Of a stretch of DNA of 64,000 nt, positions 17,492 through 25,529 are shown one piece after another (position 1 is the stretch's first letter; each line of letters opens with the position of its first letter). The notes below the pieces were generated by a model, which was not told where the DNA came from, did not search any database, and was given only the letters and a program-made list of their open reading frames with translations. The position numbers and the translations under genes are program-made. The DNA comes from Ancylomarina euxina (lineage in GTDB: Bacteria > Bacteroidota > Bacteroidia > Bacteroidales > Marinifilaceae). Where the stretch lies: positions 124,001 through 188,000 of the forward strand of contig NZ_QQWG01000002.1 in assembly GCF_003863355.1 (NCBI RefSeq), read 5' to 3'.

Positions 17492-18850
17492 ATGGAAAAT
17501 TTGAGAAGAACCCTTAGAGATAACGCCTGGATACGTTGGGGAATGCTAATAATGGTAGGCTTTGTTTTAGCTGCTAACTATTATTTCTACGATGCATTAT
17601 CACCATTAAAATCAAAGTTAACCGAAGAGTTTGGTTTTACATCAACTGATTTTGGTCTTTTTGTTTCTGTTTATTCTATTCCCAATGTATTTCTTTTAAT
17701 GGCCGTATTAGGAGGGGTTATTTTAGATAAATTAGGAATTCGTCGTACAGGTTTCATGTTTGTATCTTTCATGACCTTTGGTGCATTGCTCACGGCTTAC
17801 GGGGCAAGTGATATGTATACTAGTGGTGGTTGGGGATATTCATTCATGTCTTCGTTTATGCCATCCTATTCACCTGAATTGAAGATGATGCTTTTGGGCC
17901 GATTTTTATTTGGATTAGGTGCTGAAACTAGTATTGTTGTCATTTCTAAAATCATTGTAAAATGGTTTAAAGGAAAAGAATTGGCTCTTGCCTTTGGGGT
18001 TAAATTAGGTTTGGCACGTACGGGATCATTTCTAGCATTTAATCTTTCGCCAATATTAATCGAATCACCTTCAGGATGGACCACAGCGATTTGGTTTGCT
18101 GCCTTCTTTGTGACTTCATCACTTCTGGTATTCATGATTTATATGATGCTTGATCTAAAGCTTGACAGACAGAGTAAGCAGGATGGTGTGGTTGCTAAAA
18201 GTGATCCATTCAGATTATCTGACTTGAAAGAACTTATCATGAATCCTTCTTTCATGTATGTGACTTTATTGTGTTTGACTTTCTATTCCGCAGTTTTTCC
18301 ATTTCTCTCATTCTCAGCAGATTTCTTTTTGAATAAATTTGATTTAAGTGTGAAAGAATCAGGTTTTATATCATCCATGTTGCCCGTTGGGACTATGATT
18401 TTCACACCATTATTCGGTTTTGTTGTTGATAAATATGGGCGTGCTGCTAGTTTGATGATCTATGGTTCATTGATCCTAGTTCTGGTACATACCTGTTTCG
18501 CATTTACTACGATTAATCCTTATGTTTTGATGGTGATTTTGGGAATTGCATTCTCATTGGTTCCAGCATCAATGTGGCCTTCTGTTGCTAAAATTGTCGA
18601 TGAGAAACGTATTGGTTCTGCATATGGATTTATGTTTTCGATACAGAATATTGGGCTCTGGATTTTCCCTATACTAGCAGGTTTAGTTTTAGACAAGACG
18701 AATGGTGAAGGAACAGAGAGTTTGGATTATACCTTTACCATGATCATGTTTGCAGCTCTAGGTATATTAGGTCTCGTCTTCGCAATTTTGTTAAAACGAG
18801 AAGATAAGGTTTCTGGTTACGGTCTTGAATTACCATCGAACGCAAAATAG
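17492..18850 (+). CDS. MFS transporter
   Basis: A 452-residue 12-segment major facilitator. The loop 2-3 motif A is seen as GGVILDKLGIRRTG, with a second copy in the C-terminal half (GFVVDKYGRAAS). There is a sizeable periplasmic loop after segment 3 (YGASDMYTSGGWGYSFMSS). The substrate is unknown; the overall look is of the anion/organic-acid-type MFS group common in Bacteroidota. The ElaA-like acetyltransferase begins within 10 bp of its stop, so the two are an operon. Confidence 0.88.
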   Translation: MENLRRTLRDNAWIRWGMLIMVGFVLAANYYFYDALSPLKSKLTEEFGFTSTDFGLFVSVYSIPNVFLLMAVLGGVILDKLGIRRTGFMFVSFMTFGALLTAYGASDMYTSGGWGYSFMSSFMPSYSPELKMMLLGRFLFGLGAETSIVVISKIIVKWFKGKELALAFGVKLGLARTGSFLAFNLSPILIESPSGWTTAIWFAAFFVTSSLLVFMIYMMLDLKLDRQSKQDGVVAKSDPFRLSDLKELIMNPSFMYVTLLCLTFYSAVFPFLSFSADFFLNKFDLSVKESGFISSMLPVGTMIFTPLFGFVVDKYGRAASLMIYGSLILVLVHTCFAFTTINPYVLMVILGIAFSLVPASMWPSVAKIVDEKRIGSAYGFMFSIQNIGLWIFPILAGLVLDKTNGEGTESLDYTFTMIMFAALGILGLVFAILLKREDKVSGYGLELPSNAK

Positions 18851-18858
18851 AAGTGAAT

Positions 18859-19329
18859 ATGCAAGAAGTTAAGAGTATTCAAAAGCTAGAGTGGAAAGTT
18901 TTGAAATTTAATGAGTTTACTTTAGATGAACTATACGATTTAATGCAATTGCGTTCACAGGTTTTTGTTGTAGAGCAAGATTGTGTTTATCTCGATCAGG
19001 ATGGTAAGGATAAGAAAGCTTTACATGTACTAGGTTTTAAAGGCAAGAAAATTTGCGCTTATGCTCGTCTATTCAATAAGGGGGATTATTTTGATGCCTG
19101 TAGTATTGGCCGTGTAATTGTTGCAGAAGATGAACGTCGATATGCTTATGGACATACTCTGATGGATGAGAGCATTAAAGCCATAAAGGAATACTATGGA
19201 GAGGATATAATTAAAATATCAGCCCAGAAGTATTTGAAGAAGTTTTATGAAAGCCATGGCTTTGTCCAAAATGGAGACGAATATCTCGAAGACGAAATTC
19301 CTCATGTCGGAATGATAAAAGAGAATTAG
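18859..19329 (+). CDS. ElaA-like GNAT N-acetyltransferase
   Basis: A 156-residue GNAT enzyme of the ElaA type. The N-terminus has the family's LYDLMQLRSQVFVVEQDCVY, followed by YARLFNKGDYFDACSIGRVI and the acetyl-CoA loop region VAEDERRYAYGHTLMDE, and near the C-terminus KKFYESHGF. The acceptor is unknown. The track gives a GTG start (18853); an ATG two codons later (18859) is equally compatible. The gene is translationally close to the MFS gene (stop at 18850), suggesting co-expression. Confidence 0.85.
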   Translation: MQEVKSIQKLEWKVLKFNEFTLDELYDLMQLRSQVFVVEQDCVYLDQDGKDKKALHVLGFKGKKICAYARLFNKGDYFDACSIGRVIVAEDERRYAYGHTLMDESIKAIKEYYGEDIIKISAQKYLKKFYESHGFVQNGDEYLEDEIPHVGMIKEN

Positions 19330-19348
19330 ATTCGTAGAGTCTTAAAAA

Positions 19349-19455
19349 CTTAACCGCTAAGATCACAAAGTAAATCGCTAAGAGTGTAGAGTTTATTTAT
19401 AATTCTTCTACTCTTTGCGTCCTTAGCGTTTAGCTTGGCGGCTTTGCGTTAAAAT
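19349..19455. repeat. imperfect long inverted repeat of the CGCTAAG/CTTTGCG type
   Basis: The left part (TTAACCGCTAAGATCACAAAG, then CGCTAAGAG) mirrors the right part (CTCTTTGCGTCCTTAGCG, ending GCTTTGCGTTAA). The same word family is common in intergenic regions of Bacteroidota. It lies just after the ElaA stop and could form a long mRNA hairpin or be a non-autonomous repeat. Confidence 0.6.
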
Positions 19456-19571
19456 TTGATTATCCTTAATCCAGAATAGCTTATTAGTCAGTTTCTCAAT
19501 TCGAAAAAAATCATAACTTTACAGAGTTGATAAAAGTCTGTAAGAATGATGACTAATACCGTAATACAAAA

Positions 19572-19648
19572 ACCTTCCTACAAAGGTCTTTATGAATGTT
19601 GGATTTGCTGATCCCACAAGCATTCTTTTACCTTACTTTTTAAAGTAA
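19572..19648 (+). promoter_or_regulatory. structured region upstream of the hypD activase
   Basis: Three successive hairpins can be drawn by eye: ACCTT/AAGGT, GAATG/CATTC with extra inner pairing, and TTACTTT/AAAGTAA. They precede the activase start by 131 bp. I do not recognise a known riboswitch. Together with the repeat at 19349 this accounts for most of the 449-bp gap 19330-19778. Confidence 0.3.
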
Positions 19649-19778
19649 GAATCGGCCGTATCCTACCTGGTCGAAGAATTGAGTTCACACTTTATTAATT
19701 GAATTAAGAATACCAAGGCAGTTCCTTAATGGGCATGTTGCAACTTGTTGGTTATTCGTATTCGAAAGTTTGAAAATA

Positions 19779-20573
19779 ATGCAAGCCATTGTATTTGATA
19801 TTAAGCGTTATGCGGTGCACGACGGCCCTGGTATTCGCACATCCGTATTTTTTAAGGGCTGTCCATTGCGCTGTGTTTGGTGCCATAATCCTGAATCCTA
19901 TAAGGCAGGAATTGAGTCCATATGTCGAAATAACCGTCTGGGTGATGTGGAAGTTGCCGGTCAAGCAGAAATTGGTAAAGCCTATACGATAAACCAACTG
20001 ATTTCAGAAATTGAAAATGATCAGCTTTTTTTTGATGAATCTGGTGGCGGCGTAACCTTTAGCGGAGGTGAACCTCTGATGCAAATTGATTTTCTTGAAG
20101 CGATACTAAAAGCTTGCAAGCAAAGAGAGATTCATACGGCTTTGGATACCACGGCTTACGCACCGAAGGATAAGATTGATCGCATTGTTAATTATGTGGA
20201 CTTGTTTCTTTTTGACCTGAAGCACATGCTTGATGCCGATCACCTGAAAAGTACAGGCGTCTCTAATAAATTGATACTTGATAATCTGAGGTACTTATCG
20301 GAAAAAGGCAAACAAATAATCATTCGTTTTCCAATGATTCCAGGCTTCAACGATTCTAAGGAAAACATCAATTTAATGCTGGATTTTCTGAATGAATTAC
20401 CCAGGAAACCTGAATTTCATATTCTACCTTATCATCGAACCGGACAGGATAAATTCCGACGCTTTGGTATTGAGAGTACGATGCCTGATATTCCATCTTT
20501 ATTAGAAGAGGATACAGAATGGGTTCAGTCTATTTTCAAAGAATCGGGATATAAAGTAAGTGTAGGCGGCTAA
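19779..20573 (+). CDS. glycyl-radical-enzyme activase, radical SAM (HypE/PflA-like)
   Basis: A 264-residue radical SAM enzyme that should install the glycyl radical on the downstream HypD-like enzyme. The [4Fe-4S] motif is FKGCPLRCVWCHNPES (CxxxCxxC) and the SAM-contact motif is FSGGEP. Most non-PFL activases carry a ferredoxin-like insert with two extra clusters after the radical SAM motif. Here that insert is reduced to about 30 residues with a single Cys (ESICRNNRLGDVEVAGQAE), so the enzyme resembles the short PFL-type. The track start is a TTG (19770); the ATG at 19779 gives MQAIVFDIKRYAVHDGPG. It is 43 bp upstream of the lyase gene and clearly in the same operon. Confidence 0.92.
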   Translation: MQAIVFDIKRYAVHDGPGIRTSVFFKGCPLRCVWCHNPESYKAGIESICRNNRLGDVEVAGQAEIGKAYTINQLISEIENDQLFFDESGGGVTFSGGEPLMQIDFLEAILKACKQREIHTALDTTAYAPKDKIDRIVNYVDLFLFDLKHMLDADHLKSTGVSNKLILDNLRYLSEKGKQIIIRFPMIPGFNDSKENINLMLDFLNELPRKPEFHILPYHRTGQDKFRRFGIESTMPDIPSLLEEDTEWVQSIFKESGYKVSVGG

Positions 20574-20616
20574 ACAATTGATAATTATTAATTACCAATT
20601 ATTAATTCAAAAAATC

Positions 20617-22980
20617 ATGAACACCAGAATACAAAAATTAAGAGAACAAAGTTTAAATGCTATCAACTGCATATCGCCAGAGCGTGCTTTGTTAATGACA
20701 GAATTTTATAAATCAGATGAGGCACAAATGGTTTCTACACCTGTGAAACGTGCCCTTTCTTTCCAACATTTTTTTGCCAACAAGAAGATCTGTATCAATC
20801 CAAATGAATTGATCGTTGGTGAGCGTGGACCAGCCCCAAAGGCCTGTCCTACATATCCAGAGATTTGTATTCACTCTTTGGATGATCTTAAGATTTTGAA
20901 CGAAAGAGAGAAGGTTTCATTCAAGGTTGATGAGGAAACATTTAAGATTTACGAGGAAAGCATCATTCCTTTCTGGACAGGGAAAACCAATCGTGATAAA
21001 CTGATTGGCAATATGACTCCTGAGTGGTTGAATGCTTACGAGGCAGGTATTTTTACCGAGTTTCAAGAGCAGCGTGCTCCCGGTCATACTGTTTTGGGTA
21101 AGAAAATGTTCCAAAGAGGTTTCCTTGATGTGAAAAAGGATATCGCTTCAGCCATTGAAGCTTTGGATTTTTTTAACGATAATGAAGCCTACGATAAGCA
21201 GGAAGAGTTGAAGGCCATGGACATTGTTTGCGATGGTATTATTCATTTTGCAGAGCGTCATGCGGAAGAATTGGAGAGCCTATCAAAGACAGAAACGAAT
21301 ACTGAAAGAAAAGCTGAATTAGAGCAGATGGCTAAGGTGTGTCGTCGCGTACCAGCACATGCACCGGAAACCTTTCACGAAGCCTTGCAGCACTATTGGT
21401 TTATACATTTAGGCGTAATCTCAGAGTTAAACCCTTGGGATTCTTTCAATCCAGGTCGATTAGATCAGCACCTTTTGCCTTTTTATGAGAAGGAAGTGAA
21501 AACGGGTGAGCTAGCTGAAGATGCTATGTATGAATTGCTACAAGCTTTCTGGATCAAATTCAATAATCATCCGGCCCCACCTAAAATGGGTGTGACGGCT
21601 AAAGAAAGTAATACATATACTGACTTCTGCTTAATTAATGTGGGAGGTTTAAAGGAAGATGGTTCGGATGCGGTGAATGAGATGTCTTATATCATTCTAA
21701 ATGTGATAGAGGAAATGCGTTTGTTACAGCCTAGTTCAATGGTGCAGTTGAGCAAGAAAAATCCAGATCGTTTTATCAAACGAGCACTTAGAATTGTGAA
21801 AACTGGATTCGGACAACCTTCTATTTTTAATACCGATGCGGTTATTCAGGAAATGCTGCGACAAGGAAAAAGCATCGAAGATGCGCGTAATGGTGGCTGC
21901 TCGGGTTGTGTTGAAACGGGTGCTTTTGGAACAGAGAATTACAGTCTGAGTGGTTACTTCAATTTGGCAAAAATACTTGAAATAACCATGAACAATGGTG
22001 TTGATCCCCGTAAGGGTAAACTGATTGGTTTACAAACGGGCGAATTGTCAAGCTTCAATTCTTACGAAGACTTATTTGCTGCCTGGCAGAAGCAGGTGAA
22101 ACACTTTGCCGATATCAAACTTAGAGGCAATAACGTCATCGAGCGTTTATATGCGACTTATCTACCTGTGCCATTCCTTTCGGTTTTGGTTGACGATTGC
22201 ATCAGTAAAGGGAAAGATTATAATGCAGGTGGTGCTCGTTATAATACCTCATACGTTCAAGGTGTTGGATTGGGGAGTTTGAGCGATATGCTGGCTTCTA
22301 TTAAGCTGAATGTTTTCGAAAATAAAATGCTGAGCCTGACGGATTTGAAAAAAGCGATGGACGCCAATTTCGAAGGCTACGATCAGCTGCGAAGCGATTT
22401 AATTTATAAGACACCTAAATATGGTAATGACGATGATTACGCTGATGAGTTAGCTGTCGATATTTTCGAAACCTTCTATGAAGCCATTAATGGTAGGCCA
22501 ACCGCAAAAGGTGGGGTATTTCGCATTAATATGCTTCCGACCACTTGCCACGTTTATTTTGGGAATATTATGGGGGCAACGCCAGATGGTCGTTTGGCTG
22601 AAATGCCATTGTCCGAAGGGATTTCACCTTATCAAGGCGCTGACACAAAAGGACCATCAGCAGTTGTAAAGTCAGCGGCAAAGATTGATCATCTTCGAAC
22701 AGGAGGAACTCTTTTGAATCAGAAGTTCAGCCCACAGTTTATGGATGATGAAGCGGGTATTACACAAGTGATGAATCTGGTTCGTTCTTATTTCCGTATG
22801 GATGGGCATCACATTCAATTCAATGTGGTTAGTGCTGATACCCTTCGCGATGCACAAAAAAATCCGGAATCGTATAAAGATCTGATTGTGCGTGTGGCAG
22901 GTTATAGCGATTATTTCAACGACTTGGGCGAGGATCTGCAGAACGAGATTATCCGAAGAAATGAGCATACTGAATTTTAA
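20617..22980 (+). CDS. hypD: glycyl radical enzyme, trans-4-hydroxy-L-proline dehydratase-like
   Basis: A 787-residue pyruvate-formate-lyase-fold enzyme. The thiyl-radical Cys431 and the general base Glu433 lie in GGCSGCVETG, and the glycyl-radical loop is RVAGYSDYF with Gly762. From memory, Clostridioides difficile HypD has these at Cys434, Glu436 and Gly765 and shares long blocks such as MTPEWLNAYEAG, QRAPGHTV and PTYPEIC, so HypD is much more likely than PFL or glycerol/choline lyase. It would dehydrate trans-4-hydroxyproline to pyrroline-5-carboxylate, which ProC reduces to proline; no proC is nearby. The ATG at 20617 is preferred over the track's TTG at 20578. Substrate assignment is inference from family resemblance. 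Confidence 0.85.
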   Translation: MNTRIQKLREQSLNAINCISPERALLMTEFYKSDEAQMVSTPVKRALSFQHFFANKKICINPNELIVGERGPAPKACPTYPEICIHSLDDLKILNEREKVSFKVDEETFKIYEESIIPFWTGKTNRDKLIGNMTPEWLNAYEAGIFTEFQEQRAPGHTVLGKKMFQRGFLDVKKDIASAIEALDFFNDNEAYDKQEELKAMDIVCDGIIHFAERHAEELESLSKTETNTERKAELEQMAKVCRRVPAHAPETFHEALQHYWFIHLGVISELNPWDSFNPGRLDQHLLPFYEKEVKTGELAEDAMYELLQAFWIKFNNHPAPPKMGVTAKESNTYTDFCLINVGGLKEDGSDAVNEMSYIILNVIEEMRLLQPSSMVQLSKKNPDRFIKRALRIVKTGFGQPSIFNTDAVIQEMLRQGKSIEDARNGGCSGCVETGAFGTENYSLSGYFNLAKILEITMNNGVDPRKGKLIGLQTGELSSFNSYEDLFAAWQKQVKHFADIKLRGNNVIERLYATYLPVPFLSVLVDDCISKGKDYNAGGARYNTSYVQGVGLGSLSDMLASIKLNVFENKMLSLTDLKKAMDANFEGYDQLRSDLIYKTPKYGNDDDYADELAVDIFETFYEAINGRPTAKGGVFRINMLPTTCHVYFGNIMGATPDGRLAEMPLSEGISPYQGADTKGPSAVVKSAAKIDHLRTGGTLLNQKFSPQFMDDEAGITQVMNLVRSYFRMDGHHIQFNVVSADTLRDAQKNPESYKDLIVRVAGYSDYFNDLGEDLQNEIIRRNEHTEF

Positions 22981-23059
22981 TTGCATTTAGTTATCTGTTT
23001 GTCAGTTTTCGGTTATCAGCTATTGACAACCGAGAACCGATAACTTTAACCTTTCTATT

Positions 23060-23087
23060 CCAGCTTTGCTGGTCCCGAGAATCGGGA
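23060..23087. repeat. double hairpin downstream of hypD
   Basis: Two adjacent perfect small hairpins, CCAGC-TTT-GCTGG and TCCCGA-GAA-TCGGGA, separated by nothing, with no T run. They look like a palindromic intergenic element rather than a terminator. Confidence 0.5.
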
Positions 23088-23136
23088 TTAATCTTATTAC
23101 TTTACACTTTATTTACTTTATCCTTTAACCTTATAT

Positions 23137-25323
23137 ATGAAACGTTTATTATTAATTCCCCTTCTTTTGATAGCTTGTCTGGTAGGGGCACAAAATGGCA
23201 ATAAGGCCTTTACTCTCGAAAATGTGAGTATTGATGGCACTTTTAATGCAAAATCTGTTTACGGCTTACGTTCTATGAATGACGGTTTGCATTATACTAT
23301 TCTAAAGGAAGGACAACGCGTAGAAAAATATGCTTATGCAACCGGCCAATTGATTGAGGTTCTATTCGATTTGTCTAAGATGGAGAATAAAGATATCAAG
23401 CGAATTGATAGCTACCAGTTTTCATCTGACGAGAAGAAGATCTTGTTGGCAAGTAATCGAATTGACATTTACAGACATTCCTATTCGGCTGAATTTTTTG
23501 TGTTCGATAGAACGAATAAAAAGTTGGATGTTCTTTCTACAGGACGTCAGCAATTGGCGGATTTTTCCCCTGCAGGTGATCAGGTTTGTTTCTTCCGTGA
23601 GAACAATTTGTTTATTAAAGATCTGAAGACCAATAAGGAGAAACAATTCACCTTCGATGGTAAATATAATCACATTATTAATGGTGCACCAGATTGGGTT
23701 TACGAAGAAGAATTCTCTTTCTGGAAAGGATTCCAATGGTCGCCCGATGGCAAGCGCGTTGCTTTTATGCGTTTCGACGAATCTCGTGTGAAGCAGTTTA
23801 ATATGACGGTTTTTAAAGGAACTTATCCTGAAAAAAAGGCGAATGCTTTATACCCTGAAAATTACACATTCAAATACCCAAAAGCAGGTGAAGATAACTC
23901 TGTGGTGAGTATTCATGTTTATGATTTGGCTTCTGAGAAAACTCGGACCATGAATGTGGGAGATGAAACCGATCAGTATATTCCAAGAATCAAGTGGACA
24001 CGCAATCCTGAAGTTTTGAGCATAGTTCGTATGAGTCGTCATCAAAATCATTATGAGCTTTTATTTGCTGATGTTAATACAGGTGACACGAAGCTGATTT
24101 ATGAAGAGAAGAATAAGGCCTGGATTGATGTGAATGATGATTTGACTTTCACAGAAGATGGTAAGTCTATTATTCTAACGAGTGAGAAATCAGGTTTCAA
24201 TCACATTTACCTTTATGATATAGATGGAAAGTTTAAGCGTCAAATTACCAAAGGTGATTGGGAAGTGACTCAATTCTTAGGTTACGACGAAGCTCACAAG
24301 CTATTCTATTATCAGGCAGCAGCCGTATCACCACTTCAGCGTGAGATTTACGCAGTAGATATCAAAGGAAAGCGTACTAAAAAAATGAGTACAGATATGG
24401 GAACGAACTCTGCTGTTTTCTCTTGGGGATTCAAGTACTATATTAACTATTTCTCCAATGTAAAGACACCAACCTTAGTGACTTTGCACAATGCAAAAGG
24501 GAAACAAATTCGTGTCCTTGAGGATAATGCCTCTCTTAAAAAGAGAATGGCCGATTATCAATTACCAGAGCGTGAGTTCTTCTCTTTCAAAACGTCAGAA
24601 GATGTGGAGCTGAATGCTTTTATGATTAAGCCTACGAACTTTGATGCTTCGAAGAACTACCCAGCAGTATTGACTTTTTATGGAGGTCCGGGATCTCAGC
24701 TCGTTCTTGATCGCTACCGTTTCGAATGGTTCGAATATTTAGCTCAGGAGGGGTTTGTTGTGGTTTGTGTTGACAATCGCGGAACAGGGGCACGAGGCGA
24801 AGCATTCAAAAAATGCACCTATATGCAGGTTCAAAATCTGGAAGCTATCGATTTGATCGAAACAGGTAAATATATGGCTGGATTAGATTATGTAGATGGA
24901 TCGAAGATTGGGGTTTATGGTTGGAGTTTTGGAGGTCAAATGTCTTCGCTTTGTATGTTTCGTGGCGCTGATGTTTTCTCGGCTGGAATTGCTGTGGCTC
25001 CTGTAACCACCTATCGTTATTACGATAGTATCTATTCGGAACGCTACCTGCGCACACCACAGGAAAACCCTGAAGGTTACGATAAATATGCGCCTATCGC
25101 TTTTGCTGATCAGTTAAAAGGCAAGTTCCTTTTGATACACGGTACTTCAGATGATAACGTGCACATGCAGAACAGTCTGGAGCTTTCTGAAGAGCTGGTT
25201 CAGAACAATAAGAAATTTCAAATGCACATGTATACCAATCGTAATCATGGCATTTATGGAGGTAAAACTCGCTTGCATCTTTATGGGATGATGACTGATT
25301 TTTTTAACGAGAATTTGAAATAA
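23137..25323 (+). CDS. dipeptidyl peptidase IV, S9B family
   Basis: A secreted or periplasmic serine exopeptidase of 728 aa. It has a signal peptide (MKRLLLIPLLLIACLVGAQ), an eight-blade propeller domain containing the DPP-IV double-Glu motif (DWVYEEEF, which anchors the substrate N-terminus), and a C-terminal alpha/beta hydrolase with Ser in GVYGWSFGGQMS, Asp in HGTSDDNVH and His in NRNHGIYGG. It releases X-Pro (and X-Ala) dipeptides from peptide N-termini. The nucleophile elbow reads GWSFGG where GWSYGG is common. Its position after a hydroxyproline dehydratase suggests breakdown of proline-rich or collagen-like peptides; that link is inference. Confidence 0.93.
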   Translation: MKRLLLIPLLLIACLVGAQNGNKAFTLENVSIDGTFNAKSVYGLRSMNDGLHYTILKEGQRVEKYAYATGQLIEVLFDLSKMENKDIKRIDSYQFSSDEKKILLASNRIDIYRHSYSAEFFVFDRTNKKLDVLSTGRQQLADFSPAGDQVCFFRENNLFIKDLKTNKEKQFTFDGKYNHIINGAPDWVYEEEFSFWKGFQWSPDGKRVAFMRFDESRVKQFNMTVFKGTYPEKKANALYPENYTFKYPKAGEDNSVVSIHVYDLASEKTRTMNVGDETDQYIPRIKWTRNPEVLSIVRMSRHQNHYELLFADVNTGDTKLIYEEKNKAWIDVNDDLTFTEDGKSIILTSEKSGFNHIYLYDIDGKFKRQITKGDWEVTQFLGYDEAHKLFYYQAAAVSPLQREIYAVDIKGKRTKKMSTDMGTNSAVFSWGFKYYINYFSNVKTPTLVTLHNAKGKQIRVLEDNASLKKRMADYQLPEREFFSFKTSEDVELNAFMIKPTNFDASKNYPAVLTFYGGPGSQLVLDRYRFEWFEYLAQEGFVVVCVDNRGTGARGEAFKKCTYMQVQNLEAIDLIETGKYMAGLDYVDGSKIGVYGWSFGGQMSSLCMFRGADVFSAGIAVAPVTTYRYYDSIYSERYLRTPQENPEGYDKYAPIAFADQLKGKFLLIHGTSDDNVHMQNSLELSEELVQNNKKFQMHMYTNRNHGIYGGKTRLHLYGMMTDFFNENLK

Positions 25324-25430
25324 TAATTTTAATAAACCAGTCTTTGCGAAGCCGAGTAACGAGGCTGTGGCACTCTCATGAAAAAGGAACTATTAGTATT
25401 TGGCTTATCGGTCAAAACAAGCAGATATAT

Positions 25431-25472
25431 ATAGCCGAGGGATATGAATCCTTCGGCTTTTTTTTTATTTCA
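25431..25472 (+). terminator. intrinsic terminator after the DPP-IV gene
   Basis: AGCCGAGGGA-TATGAA-TCCTTCGGCT (one G-T wobble) followed by a run of nine T. It separates the DPP-IV gene from the cytochrome gene. Confidence 0.85.
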
Positions 25473-25529
25473 ATCGAATAGTCATTAACTTAGGTAGTAA
25501 TTAGTTTAACTGTTACTATTCAGTTTGAT

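Noticed and set aside
20617-22980. Annotation of the glycyl radical enzyme as pyruvate formate-lyase
   Set aside because: The active site reads GCSGCVE rather than the adjacent Cys-Cys of PFL, and the sequence blocks match HypD.
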